The notes: generated by a model not told the origin, from the letters alone. A DNA stretch of 64,000 bases from Trichosporon coremiiforme (GCA_039545355.1 BCJJ01000044.1:34112-98111), one strand, 5' to 3'; shown: positions 30,236-41,295, counted from the first letter of the stretch. Numbers and translations: made by a program.

Positions 30236-33200
30236 CTAGCCCAAGGAGCGCCTCGCGGCCAAGCGGGCAGCACGCGCATCACGCTCTGTGGGAGCGTGCT
30301 CGGGCTCCTGGGCCGGCGCATTGACGGGCTCCACGATATAGGCCCAACCGGCGGGTGCGCCGTTGCGCTTCTTCTTCATCTCTGCCTTCTTCTGGCGGCG
30401 CTCCTCAGCCTCGCGCGCCGCACGCTCAGCCTGCTTCGCCTTGCGCTCGGCCTCCTTCACGGCACGCTCGTCCGCCTCCGGCGTCGCCGTAAGCCCCTTG
30501 AGGCGGATACGGGGAACGTGAACAGGGGCATGCTCTCCGGCTTGGGAAGACTGGCGGCGTCGCCCAGCAGGCTGAGCGGGGAAGCTGTCCTGGCGCGGAG
30601 TCGACTGTCCGCGCGACTGGCGGCGGATGGCGCGCACAGACTGAGGAGTGGCGACATCCTGCGGCGCCTTGCGGCGAGGCTGGGGGTAAGGCTCCGAGCG
30701 GCGCCCGCGAGGAATGCGGTCGCGGCGGCTAGCGCCGATATCGTCCTCGGGCTCCTGCTTGATCTCGATCTCCTCGTCGGCCTCCATGACAACGGAGGAA
30801 GAGCGGAGCTCGGGGGTCTTGGTCGGGGAACGGGCGGGAACGGGACCAGTGGCCCAGGAGGGTCCGGTCGCCCACGAGGGACCAGCGCGCTTGTTGGGAG
30901 GCGGGGCGGGAGCCTTGGAGGCCTTGGGGGCCTTGGGCTGGGGAGCCTGGGGAGGCTTCTCAGGCCCAGATGGAGGCTGGGGCTGAAGCTCGGGGGTCTG
31001 GGGCGCGGGGGTCTCGGGCTCAACCACGGGCTCAATGACGGCCTCGATCTCCTCCACGTCCATCGGCTCGGGCTCGGGGGCGGCAGCCTCTGTAACGGAC
31101 TCAGCGGGTTCAGCGGACTCAGCGGGCTCAGTCGACTCGATGGGCTCAAAATCGTCAACCTCAGCCTCAGAATCAGAGGTCGACATCCCCTTGCTGGACT
31201 CGGACTGGTCCGAATCCCACTGGTCCTCGTCGGCGCTGTCGGCGTTGGAAGATGTCGCGCTGGACTCGGCTCGGCTGGCACGGCCGCGAGCGGAGCGGGC
31301 GGTACGAGAGGTGGCCGGAGAAGGCTTCTCGTCCTTGGGGCTGGGGTTCTTGCGAGGGCGGCCGACGGGGCGGCGAGGAGGAGGGGGGGCGTTGGGGTCG
31401 GGAAGGGGGTGCTTCCTGGGACGGCCAACGGGGCGTTTAATAGGGGGCGGGCCGTTGGGGTCAGGCAGAGGGTGCTTCCTGGGGCGACCGACAGGGCGGC
31501 GGACTGGAGGAGGTCCGTTCGGGTCAGGAAGAGGGTGCTTGCGAGGGCGTCCGACAGGTCGCTTCAGCTTGCCGTCCTTGCCCAGCACGAGTCGGGTCGC
31601 AGACGCAGGGCCTGCCCAGTGCACGAGCTTCCGCGCTTCAGCCTTCTTGTTCGCCCTCATCGAGTCGAGGACGTCCATCAACTGCGGGCGAACGCCCTGC
31701 TTGCTGTTGAGTCCGCCAGTGCAATTCTTAGCACCGCAGCTGCAGGGAACGCGCGTGTCGGGCCCATCAGTGAACACGGGGTACGTCTCCGCGTTGTAGT
31801 CGTAGGTCAGCTCCTCGCCAGCCTTGATCGGCCTGCGCGACCACAGACCAAACTCGTGCTCCTCGTGGCCGTCCCCGAGCGTCTCAAATTTGCGAAGCAC
31901 GAGGTTCGGGTCACACGAGTGGTTGATGAAACGGGCGCTGTTGCCTTTCGAGCTCGAATCGATAATCTCATCCCTGTCGTACGCGATCGCAAAGACGCTG
32001 TCGTCCTCGCTGTGCGATCCGATGCGATCGATGAACGTGTCAACACTAATGACCTCGCCGCGATAGTCGATCACAAACTCTCCAGCGGGAATGTCCTCGG
32101 CGGCAAACACGCCGTAGCCGTGGAGAGACGACAAGGCAACAATCGTAGCCTTGGCTGGGCGACGGCAGAGCGCTTGGTTTCCACAGTCCGGCCCGTTGGG
32201 GCAGCTCTTCCCACACAGGAGTCCCTGCAGGCGATTGGTGCAGCTGAGGCCGCACCCAGTGCCGACGACACAGTGACAGACCTCCTTGCCAGAGGCCGGG
32301 ATCTTGGGCCTCTCGAGGAATTGGTCTGAAGTCAGCACAAGTTTTCGAGAATTCTCGATCGACTCACTCGATGTGATCATCTCGTACTGAGGAGGGCGCT
32401 TCTTGTCGTCCAGAATGCCGCTTTCGCTCTCCCAGATGAGATCGTACGGCAGCTTGAACTCGTGCTCCTTCTCGAACAGCTCCGCCATACCCTTGGGCTC
32501 GGGAAGAGGGGGGAAGGACGTATCGTCGGAAGCGTAACGGCGATCCAGTTCTCCATCATTGTTGTATCTCTTCTTCGCCGAGCCCTGTCGAGTGGCCAAG
32601 ACTCGGTTGACCAACTGGTAGTCGCGAGGGGGCACGGGCTCGTCACAGAACATTCCGGCGGCGAGGTACTCCTTCTTTTGTGACGGGTTGGCGGGATTGA
32701 CGGGGACAGGCGTCTCGAGCGAAGTGGGAACAGCAACGGTGCTAGGTCCAGCCGCACTGTTGGGGACTGCACTCGGTGAAGCGTCGATGCGCGGAACATC
32801 CTTGCTGACAGGGGAGCTGGGACCAGCATCATCTCTTGGTCCATTGTCAGTGGGAGTTTCAGTGTTGTCACTACGGCCGGCGTCGGTGCTACGCCCGAGG
32901 TTACTCTTGCGGCGTGTCGCCCTGCTGGCGGGGACATCGCTGCTGTTCCTGCGCTTCGCACGGGTGGCGGGACTGCTAGCAGCCTTGTCCTTTTTGGCTG
33001 GCGTGACCTTCTTGGCCGGCGTGCTTCTTGTCAACTTCGGTGCTTTGGGTGCGGGTGTCTCGACAGGTGTAGGCGTGGGAGTCTCCTTGGGAGCTGGCGG
33101 AACGGGTGCCTCCTTTGGTGCAGGTGGTGGGGGCGCCTCCTTGGGTGCCTCTTTGGATGGCGGTGCCTTTGTAGTCGACCAAAATTGACGAGTGCGGCTG

Positions 33201-33811
33201 GACGTGGGTGCGGACGGGGCTGGCGCAGGAGGGGCAGACTGTGCAGATTCTGTCGCAGGCGAATCCTCTGGTGTGTCCGGCTGGGGAAGGGTTGATGTGA
33301 CATCGCCAGGGTCGGAGACAGATGAATCGTTGCTGGGGGTGGTGTCCTCTTCGCTTGGCGAATGCCGTGTCCTCAGCTTGATACGCGTCGCCGCGACCGA
33401 CGCTTTCACCTTTGCGGACTGGGCAGCGGAGGCGGGGGCGCTGCGTGCACCGACGGCGGCATGCTTGGCGGTGACCTTGGCGATCGGGGCTTTCCGTGCT
33501 GTTGTCGCACCGACACGGCGCTTGGCGATGGGTTTGTTATCGGCTTCAGCGGCGGCAGCACGCGTGACGCGAGTCCGGTCAGCGAGCTCCCACTTGTCCT
33601 CGCCCATCTCTGTCTTCATGAAAGTCTTGCCGGCGGTGACAGCCTTCATGTCGGGTTCGAGCGAGTGAAGGACAGTGGCGGAGGGCACTGAACGCGGCGG
33701 GGAACGGGTGCGAATGATGGGGAGGGGTGGTAAGGTGGACTTCTTGGAGAAGAAGCTACGCTTCTTGCGCTGCACCTGCGGCGCAGCTGCTGGCTGCAGA
33801 CCGCGCGGCAT
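30236..33811 (-). CDS. ASH1-like SET-domain histone methyltransferase with AT-hooks
   Basis: One uninterrupted frame encodes 1191 residues. The N-terminal 480 residues are basic and Ala/Pro/Thr-rich. An AWS-type Cys cluster (about 510-550, VCHCVVGTGCGLSCTNRLQ, CGKSCPNGPDCGNQALC) leads into a SET domain (about 552-678) with LHGYGVFAAEDIPAGEFV, the cofactor/catalytic NSARFINHSCDPNLVLR and GEELTYDYN, and then a post-SET CSCGAKNCTGG. This order is that of NSD/SET2/ASH1 H3K36 methyltransferases. The lack of SRI and WW domains and the presence of AT-hooks point to ASH1. Four AT-hooks (GRPRKHPLPDPN repeats, about 750-830) follow, then an acidic linker and a charged coiled coil (KEAERKAKQAERAAREAEER). 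It is predicted to be nuclear and chromatin-bound. Confidence 0.85.
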   Translation of the reverse strand: MPRGLQPAAAPQVQRKKRSFFSKKSTLPPLPIIRTRSPPRSVPSATVLHSLEPDMKAVTAGKTFMKTEMGEDKWELADRTRVTRAAAAEADNKPIAKRRVGATTARKAPIAKVTAKHAAVGARSAPASAAQSAKVKASVAATRIKLRTRHSPSEEDTTPSNDSSVSDPGDVTSTLPQPDTPEDSPATESAQSAPPAPAPSAPTSSRTRQFWSTTKAPPSKEAPKEAPPPPAPKEAPVPPAPKETPTPTPVETPAPKAPKLTRSTPAKKVTPAKKDKAASSPATRAKRRNSSDVPASRATRRKSNLGRSTDAGRSDNTETPTDNGPRDDAGPSSPVSKDVPRIDASPSAVPNSAAGPSTVAVPTSLETPVPVNPANPSQKKEYLAAGMFCDEPVPPRDYQLVNRVLATRQGSAKKRYNNDGELDRRYASDDTSFPPLPEPKGMAELFEKEHEFKLPYDLIWESESGILDDKKRPPQYEMITSSESIENSRKLVLTSDQFLERPKIPASGKEVCHCVVGTGCGLSCTNRLQGLLCGKSCPNGPDCGNQALCRRPAKATIVALSSLHGYGVFAAEDIPAGEFVIDYRGEVISVDTFIDRIGSHSEDDSVFAIAYDRDEIIDSSSKGNSARFINHSCDPNLVLRKFETLGDGHEEHEFGLWSRRPIKAGEELTYDYNAETYPVFTDGPDTRVPCSCGAKNCTGGLNSKQGVRPQLMDVLDSMRANKKAEARKLVHWAGPASATRLVLGKDGKLKRPVGRPRKHPLPDPNGPPPVRRPVGRPRKHPLPDPNGPPPIKRPVGRPRKHPLPDPNAPPPPRRPVGRPRKNPSPKDEKPSPATSRTARSARGRASRAESSATSSNADSADEDQWDSDQSESSKGMSTSDSEAEVDDFEPIESTEPAESAEPAESVTEAAAPEPEPMDVEEIEAVIEPVVEPETPAPQTPELQPQPPSGPEKPPQAPQPKAPKASKAPAPPPNKRAGPSWATGPSWATGPVPARSPTKTPELRSSSVVMEADEEIEIKQEPEDDIGASRRDRIPRGRRSEPYPQPRRKAPQDVATPQSVRAIRRQSRGQSTPRQDSFPAQPAGRRRQSSQAGEHAPVHVPRIRLKGLTATPEADERAVKEAERKAKQAERAAREAEERRQKKAEMKKKRNGAPAGWAYIVEPVNAPAQEPEHAPTERDARAARLAARRSLG
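31320..31570 (-). repeat. Four tandem AT-hook coding repeats (57-bp units)
   Basis: Inside the SET gene the unit RPVGRPRKHPLPDPNGPPP is repeated four times with small changes (the last is GRPRKNPSP). Each unit is 19 codons and contains one GRPRK AT-hook core, so DNA-binding valency has grown by tandem duplication. Confidence 0.85.
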
Positions 33812-35706
33812 GGTGGTGGGTGTTGTTGCTGGTGCCGACGCGGTTTGTTGTGGGTTGTTGAATTCGAAACTGATTGTAAGGAATGAAAAGGGCGATAGCA
33901 GATATGATGCAATTTAGTGCGCGAGTGGTTGACTGGGTGGAGGGCCGAATGCGTAGTGAACGTAGGCGATGCAGTGAGTTGCAGAAACGCTGCCGCTTGT
34001 CGATCTGTCGGGCTTATGGAGGGGTATGCAAAGTGGTGGAAAGGACTGTTGGATCGTGTTAGTGCGTGACGCGTGCTGAGGTGTGCGGCGATGTTGTGTT
34101 GTGTGGATGCCAGAAAATGGGCGATAAACTCACAGGAATTCAGAATTAGTTTGGGTGGGTAAATGGGGTGGTAGTGTAATTACAGAGTGGCCAACTTGGA
34201 GGTATACGGTATTTTTGGAAAATGCAGGAGGATGCACCTGGTGCCGGAAAGCACGGGAGGGGAAAAGGTGCAGCGGTGGGAAGAGGGAGAAATGGCGGGG
34301 TGTGCGTGCGCAGATGCGGGTGCGCGAGTGGATGAGGTGGTAAGAGAAAGAGGGAGAAATGGAACGCGAGATTCGTGGCCAGGTCCAAGGGAATGTTGAT
34401 TGTCGTCTGCCAGCTGAGCTGTGCCCGCCGCCGTTGGCCGCTGGCCGCCTCACCCAACTCGCGACATGGCGTTTTTCCTTGTCCGCATCCCCCGTACGTC
34501 TGCTGCACACTAGCATCCTTTGCCAGCGCATAGCCATTAGCGTGCTGCAGACCCTGCATCCATGCATGCCGGCGCGCAACCCCTCTACAAACTAGTGCAA
34601 GGGGCGGCAGTGCCGCCTGCGTCTTGTGATGCATCGGGCTGCACTCAACCTTAATAATACACGAAAATGGCCCACAATTATGCGCGGTGGGGACTGAGCG
34701 CAGGCAGCAAGCGACAGGCAACGGCATGCATTAGGGTTTCGGTGGGAGGGGGTCGGTCGGGTGGGGACCGTGGGGTTGTGCCGGGTCCGACGCAGTGTAA
34801 TCGTGTCATGCACCGTAATGGAAGCGGGCGATGTACCGATGTGGCCGGGGTCTGGGACTGGATCTGGGGAGTGCGGGGGATGCCTCGTCCGGTCCGAGTA
34901 ACAACAGGGGCAAGCTGTGAATTCGGGCGTCGGTATGGGTAGGCGTACGGCGCTTACGGACGGGCGCAGGCGTGCGTGCCACCGTCGTTGGCCATTCAGC
35001 ACCCAGACATGTCGCACTATGTCGAACGCCGCAGACCCGCAAACGCAGCCTGCGAACCAAAGTTACTCAAGTGTCCATCTTCCTCGTTTGCGTGCATCAG
35101 CTTCTGCAGCGTCACTCAGCCGACGGACATCGTGACGTGGGCCCTGCGGATGCATGCGTGCTCCACCCCGAGGCCCCGTGACGGACGGTGCGTATCCTGA
35201 ATAGTCGAGTAAATATGTGAAAATCCGCCGAAAAATGCCAGTCCTTCGCAACCGGCTCGGTGTGGTCGGGTGGACGTACGGAGGGGTGCAGAGGTGGCAG
35301 CGGGGCACAGTATGCATGGATGGAGCTAGTATCGGTAGCGAGAAGCGAGGAACGACCGCGGAGGGGACTCGTACCGGTGAAGCTGGTCACTAATAGACTG
35401 CGACGTTTTGATCTTCTTCTGATCCTGACACGTCCGAAAGGAGGCTTGGCCTGCGAGATTGCGCGCCTTGCAGGCGATGCGTGGGCGCAGAGCCGCGCAG
35501 AGGCACGACAGGTCTGCAGCTCCTGGCGTGCTGGTGGCAAATGGCCCCGCTAAAAGTGGCGGTGGAGGTTCCTTATCAGCCCCCCACGTCACGCTCAGAG
35601 GCCCCGCGTCACTTGCTTCCGCCTGCCCGGGTCCATCGTTCATGACCGATCGGCCACCCACCATTATCATCACCACCCCTGTTTTCCTTCCCATCGACGA
35701 TAAGCC
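33812..35706. promoter_or_regulatory. 1.9-kb divergent intergenic region, SET gene / GID2
   Basis: The region separates two start codons that point apart. Open frames on both strands are long only because the DNA is GC-rich, and none shows a domain. A C/T-rich stretch just before 35,707 (CCTTCCCATCGACGATAAGCC) resembles a fungal 5' leader. No RNA gene was recognised. Confidence 0.4.
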
Positions 35707-37003
35707 ATGTCGACTGCAGACGTCTCCGCCGCGCTGGATGCGCTCGAGGCGCTCGCGAGCACTAGCGCTACGAGCTCGTCGGGACCGCTTAACGCGCTCC
35801 TCGAGCAGCACTTCGCAGTCGCACGAGAGCGCATCCTCGCCGGCTCGCCGCCGAAGCACGTCATTGCCGAGCTGCAGACCAACGTTGCCAAGGCGAAGAA
35901 GCAGGTCGAGCGCGGGCTCAAGACGTGGTACGCCGCGCTCGGAAACACGGGCAAGGCGGTCGAGAAGGTGAGTTCTGCGAGCGTAGCGAGCTGCATATCA
36001 CGAGCTGGGAAAGGGCGCTGTCAGGGTGGAGAGTCAAGTGGAGGTTGTGGGGATCATGACTTTGCTGACATCAGGCCTTCCCCCCGACCCTTTCTGACAT
36101 CTCGTCAGCGTACGACGATCCGCCCCTGTTCACCGATGCCGAGGCTGCAGCGGCGCTCGACCGGGTCGTGCTCGACTCTCTTGGCCGGAGGGGGCTGTGG
36201 GACGCCGTGTTAGCTTTAGAGGCCGAGACGGACCTGGCCTACGACGCGTCCAAGCGTGACCTCTCTGCCCGTCTGGCCGAGATCGTCTCCGACATTGAAG
36301 CCGGCGACCTCAGCAGTGCCCTGGCATGGTGCCATGCGAACGCCGCCTTCCTCTCCTCTGGCCCCCACCCTTCTCCCCTCCCTTATCACCTGCACCGCGC
36401 CATGCTCTTGTCCCAGCCTACGCCGGCTGCGGCGGTGGAGTACGCCCGCACACACATGTTCGAGTACCTCGCCACGCAGCCTGTGCTTGAGCTCGTGACG
36501 AGCCGGCTCTTCATGGACACCAAGGAGAGCCCGTACGAGATTGAGAATGCGCCACTCGCGCAAATGTTCAGGACGGACTATTGCCGCTGTCACGGGTGGG
36601 CGCGCGAGGATCCGCTCGAGGTTGCCGTGGATCTTGGCAGTCGAGGAGGCGCGCTCAACGCTATCGAGAAGGCCCGCAAGGTCATGGGCGACCGTCTCGG
36701 GAACGTGCGGACGTGGCCGGAGCTCCCCGTAAGTCATTGGCAAAGCTTGCAAGCCTCGTAACTTGAGCTGACAAACAGATGGAAGTTCACCTCCCCCGCA
36801 ACAGGCGGTACCACTCTGTCTTTGTCTGCCCTGTATCCAAGGAACAGGCCAGCGACACGAACCCGCCCACGATGCTGTCGTGCGGCCACGTCATCAACCA
36901 GGAGTCCTTCAACCGGCTCCTTAAGGGGAACCGGAAGAGTGCGAAGTGCCCGTACTGTCCTGACGAGACGGGGCAGCAGGGCGCGCAGACGCTGTACCTT
37001 TGA
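35707..37003 (+). CDS. RMD5: GID/CTLH E3 ubiquitin ligase subunit RMD5 (GID2)
   Basis: Three exons (35,707-35,967, 36,075-36,728, 36,779-37,003) encode 379 residues. The last exon holds the degenerate RING of the RMND5/Rmd5 family: VFVCPVSKEQASDTNPPTML, then CGHVINQESFNRL and KCPYCP. Before it lies a helical LisH/CTLH-type region, with AAALDRVVLDSLGRRGLWDA, DLSARLAEIVSDIEAGDLSS and ALAWCHANAAFL. In yeast the complex with Fyv10 degrades gluconeogenic enzymes after glucose return. Length and the PVSKEQ..NPP..L.CGH motif separate it from Fyv10/MAEA. The gene is convergent with the BTB gene downstream, 261 bp between stops. Confidence 0.9.
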
Positions 37004-37264
37004 GCGTTCGGCGGCGTAGAGGAGAAGAGAGAGGAGATAGGGGCGCAGTGGAGAAGCCCAAGTTGTGATCTAGTTGTTTTCCCCAAGTGTTTGTACTATT
37101 CCCTGATGCAGTGGTCAGAACTATCCTCACAGGTTCAGATATACATGCGCATAGACGCTATGCTATACAAGCTCATCACTGACTACGGCACCGGCTTCTG
37201 ACTTGACGTCTGATCTCACGGTGCCATCTGAACCCGCCGCTCATTCGTGTACACTGCACACACA

Positions 37265-40012
37265 CTAGTCCTGGTAGTCGTTCGACTGGGGAGGAGCACC
37301 CCAGCCCTGCGAATCGTCTGCCGCCGCGTTCGAGCCTGAGTTGGCCTGGGCGTTCGCACCGGGGCTCGGGTTGTTCGAGCCAGAGCCCAGCTGACCGCCC
37401 CATCCGGAGCCTTGAGCAGGGGGAGCGCCCCAGCCCAACGCCGGACTCGACGCCCAGCTGGACGACGGGCCAGTGCCGGATCCCCAGCCCGACGAGGGAG
37501 GATTGGGCGACGCGCTCCAGCCGCCTGACGAGGTGCCGCCCCACCCACTAGAGGGCGAGCCCCACCCATTGGACGCATGCGTGGCAGGCGGTGCGCTCGC
37601 GGAAGGAGGGGGGGGGAGGAGGGGCACTCCAGGAGTTGTTGGGGAGAGCGTTCCAGGCCGACACCGTCGCTGCCGAGGGAGGAGCGAGGGGGGCGATGGG
37701 GTAGTGGGAGCAACAGGCTGGGCGGGCGCTGCAGCGGGAGCTGGCGCAGGCGCAGGCGCAGGGGGAGCCGCCGGAGCCGCTGGAGCTGGAGCTGAAGCTG
37801 GCGCTGGAGCAGGCCCAGCAGTGTTGGTGGTAGGCGCAGGGGTCGGGGCGGAAACGACCGTGAGGGGTACAGCGCTCCATGCCTGGAAGCTCATGGGGCC
37901 ACCTGGTGCGGTTGCGGGGATCTGCTACACGGTAGAGAAGCCCGTACCCGACACTGTAGTGGTGCCGGTGATGCCGGCGCTGGCGAAAGCAGCATTGGCG
38001 TTGGCGGCCAGCTGCTGAGCCTGCTGTTGCGACTGCTGCTGCGCCTGTCGACTCTGCTGAAACTGCGGAGCTTGCTGCAGGGCGGCCGAGGCTGCCTGGT
38101 GGGGGTTCCAGACATGGTGAACCTTGCGCTTGTGGTTGAAACGAGGTTTACGGCCACGGTCCCTCTTGTTGAAGCTCCATGCGTCCCGCTTGACACGCTT
38201 CCAAATGTTGAGGACCATGTGGATAACACGGTCGGCGCAGCGCGAGCACGCGACGTACTGCCTCAGCTTGTCCGCCAGCCAGTTCCTCTTGCGCATGAAC
38301 TGCGGGTCCGGCGATGAGGAGCGGCGCGACGTGCTCGCGCAACAGCGCGCGCTTGAAGGCGGGCCAGGTCTCGTACTCGGTCTTGACGGGACAGCTCTTG
38401 CACGCACGCCCGAAGCGCGTGTTGACATCGCTGCGGGGCGTGCCGACGAATTGAGACGCGAACATCGAGAACGCACGGTTGAAACGGCCGAACATGTCCT
38501 TCAGCATGTCGACGTCGGCCTGCTCGATCAGGCTGAGCGGGAAGGGCTCCAGAGCAGCGAAGCGCACGCGGGGCGCTCCAGCGGCTTGTCTCCAGGAACC
38601 AGCGCCGCACGCCAAGCCGCGGCCAGGCAGCGAGTCGCCCAGTAGCTCTTGTTGCCAATGGAGTGCATGCACGCGAACGCGTAGAGGTACTCGGGAGAGA
38701 GGGCCGGCGCGGGCAGCGCAGGAGTGGTGAGGTGTGTGGTGCACGACGCCTTGAGCGCATCGAACACGACGTACTTCAGCGATGCCAGCTCAAACACCCT
38801 CATCACGTCATGCACCTCCTCAAACGTCGGGGTGTGGAACTCGGGCTGCGGCGTGGGCGTCACGGTCGCCTCGGACGCGACCTCGGACACAGTGTCAGAC
38901 CCGTCGGACATGCTGGCCGTGGTAGACTTGGTAGACTTGCCGAACTTACTGGACCTGCCGGACTTGGCTGCGGACTTCGAAGAGGAACCGCCGTTAGAGG
39001 CGAAAGAGGCGGTGCAGGGCGCAGGGGAAGCGGCACGGGGCGTGGCGATCTTACTGGCATTGCTGTCCTCTTCTTTCACATCCTCCTTGCTGTTGCTGCT
39101 GCTAGCCTCGTTCCCACTGTCCTTGTCGCTGGTCTGATCGTTGACCATGTCGCTGTCCTTGCTGCTGTCAATGTCGCTGTCCTTGTTGCTGACCTTGGAG
39201 CTGCTGTTGCTGCTAGCCTTGGCGCTGTTCTTGCTACTGCTGCTGTCCTTGGTGCTGTCCTTGGTGCTAGTGGACGACTCACCAGCCACTTCGCCCCAGG
39301 GAGGCGGCACCCAGCCTGTCGGACCCCACTCATCTTCCTCAAGCTTCTGGGTAGGGAGCAGGTTGATTGAGCGGTGGATCGCCTCCGCCGTCTTGGGGAG
39401 ACGGGGGAGCTGAGGGGCGCGAGCAAAAATGGCAGCCTTGGCGCGAGGACGGTCGTGGCGACCGGAAGGAAGACCGCTATAAGACGGGGCAGTCTTAGCT
39501 GGGCCCTTCTTGCGGGGTTGGACTGAGGGCGGGACGAAGCCGATGGCAGCGGCGAGCGCGGCGTCGGCGGCGGCGACTTCATCGTCGTCACCGGCGCTAG
39601 CCTCGGTATCTTCGGCATCGTTGTCGTCCTTCTCTTTCTCCTCGCCGGTGGCGGTCGCAAGGGAGGGATCGTCACTGGGAGGCAAGACGCCGTCGGCCCT
39701 CCTCTTCTGAGCCTCGATAATGCAATCGAGAAGGAAAGCGAGGGTCGGCCCGCGCGCATGAGTGAGAGGTACGATTTGCTCCTGCCCAGCAACAGCAGCG
39801 GGCAGATCTGCCATGTCGTGCAGAGCAGACGACGGGGCGGAGTAGCTCACTGCTGTTAGTCTGGGACGGGATATTTGCAACTCACGGAGTGTACTGAGCG
39901 TGAAGCGGAACTTGGTGTTGTCGATTGCCTTGAGGGCGATGTCGCCGCCGGTCGCGAAGCGCGGGTGAAAGGCGCCATCTTCCTCGGACATGGCCTCAGA
40001 CACGGCGGACAT
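37265..40012 (-). CDS. BTB/POZ-type protein with glycine-tryptophan (Argonaute-hook-like) tail; frame disrupted
   Basis: Exon 1 is 39,886-40,012 and intron 39,853-39,885 is 33 nt. The N-terminal part has a BTB pattern (DIALKAIDNTKFRFTLSTLP, then EQIVPLTHARGPTLAFLLD) interrupted by acidic and Ser/Lys-Asp-rich repeats. It continues with ALKASCTTHL and SPEYLYAFACMHSIGNKSYW. Homologous-looking sequence then changes frame near 38,565 (to FAALEPFPLSLIEQADVDML) and near 38,300 (to FMRKRNWLADKLRQYVACSR). After an in-frame TAG at 37,925 the same frame goes on into a 200-residue Pro/Ala then Gly/Trp-rich tail with seven GW dipeptides (for example SGWGGTSSGGWS) ending at 37,265. Very short unusual introns (30-31 nt), sequence errors or decay could each explain the breaks. 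The GW tail suggests an Argonaute partner. Confidence 0.5.
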
Positions 40013-40362
40013 GGCGTTGGAAGTGCTGGTGTGGTGAGCACGGCACACTTGGTGATGATACAGTTGGGAAAGGAACATGAGGTGTTGGGGTGATATAACG
40101 AGTCATCGTTTGTGTGTTGCGCCCTCGAGGTGAAGGGGCGAAAGACGGATCGCTGCCTCAGTCTGTTGACGCCCAAGTCTGGTCTCAATGATCTGCGCCC
40201 TCAGATCGAGACAGCCTGGCATCAGCTTGTGCGCCGTTCCTCGCGGTGCACACGGTCATCCTGATCAGTTCACTCGCCGCCGCCGCGTCCTTCCTCCTGT
40301 CGCTATTCCGAGATCGCAAGCGCGGTCGTCCAGATCGTATCGCACATGTATCATACAACAGC
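40013..40362. other. Short intergenic region between DAM1 3' end and the BTB gene start
   Basis: The 350 bp contain the promoter and 5' leader of the minus-strand BTB gene and the 3' end of DAM1. No other feature was seen. A minus-strand upstream ATG (40,078) is in frame with the BTB start but lies in a non-conserved extension, so the ATG at 40,012 is preferred. Confidence 0.35.
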
Positions 40363-41295
40363 CTACTCGACGCCTGCCCAGACGTATATCGTCCTCCCCT
40401 GTCGTCAGTTAAAGCCAAGATCAGGCTAACTCACGTTCTCGCTCCGCTTCGTCACGAGCTTCTTTGCGACGAGCGCGATTAAGCACTTGTTCACTCGCGG
40501 ATGGGGTTGGTCCGGCTTGACAAAGTCGGCGACTGGGGTCAGGTTATACTCACACAAGACATAGCTCTCGGCGTGTAAGTACTCACTGGCGAGACCGTCT
40601 CCGTCGTTCTCGTATTCCACCATCAAGCGCTCAATAACGCCCTCCATCGTGATCCTGTTATCCCGGTTCGCGCCGCGGTACTCAAGCGGCAAAGACGAGT
40701 CAATCAACTTCGAGATCTTGATGTCGCGCTTCTTCTTGGCGGCCGCAGCAGCCTTGCGCTCCGCGAGTCCCGGTCCTACCGGCTTCTTCTTGACCGGTAC
40801 TCCAGCTCCTCCAGCTCTTGGCGGGGGCACGCGCGACCGGCTCGGTGCGGAGCGCTTCGGCTCGGGGCTGTACGCAGTGGCATACGTCATGTCCGCGGCC
40901 GCGTTCTCGTCGTCCTCTTCTCGCTGCTGCACTTGCGGTGCGAGCGGTGGTGGTGGGGAAGGCGTCGGCTCCGGGTCGGGCTGAAGCTGCCCGCCGAGCT
41001 GCTGCAACCGCGCCAGAGTCGAGTCGTTCGGCGCCTGCGGCCACTCGACGCAGAAGGCGTTCATCTTCAGCGCATACATGTATGCGGCGAAGCCTTCGTT
41101 GAACTGGCCCAGCGCGTCGTGCAGCGCTGTCATGCGCTGGGTGTTCGTGCTCAGGGCGGCGACCTCGTCGGCGAGGTCTTGCAGTGCTGGCGCAAGCACA
41201 TCGAGGCCAGCGTTGGACCGGGGGCGGTCTGTTGATCGTGCGAGGCTGTTGAGGGAGCCGGTCGACACGCGCCGAAGCGGGTGGGAGGGTGCCAT
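40363..41295 (-). CDS. DAM1: DASH/DAM1 complex subunit Dam1
   Basis: Dam1 is the outer-kinetochore subunit that couples chromosomes to microtubule ends. Residues 35-85 contain the family block TALHDALGQFNEGFAAYMYA followed by LKMNAFCVEWPQAP, matching the conserved Dam1 segment ending in NAFC(V)xxPxAP. Exons are 40,587-41,295, 40,435-40,532 and 40,363-40,398, giving 280 residues. The first intron (40,533-40,586, 54 nt, GTGAGT donor, CTGACCCCAG end) is a multiple of three, so it is also open if unspliced. The middle is Pro-rich with a Lys-rich patch (AAAAAKKKRDIKISKL). The C-terminus (MEGVIERLMVEYEND to RTIYVWAGVE) looks like a winged helix and is not part of the Dam1 domain I know. Confidence 0.85.

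Noticed and set aside
30296..32329. Plus-strand open frame of 677 codons
   Set aside because: It is antisense to the SET-domain gene. Its translation is Leu/Arg/Gly-rich without domains, and the minus strand encodes clear AWS, SET and post-SET motifs.
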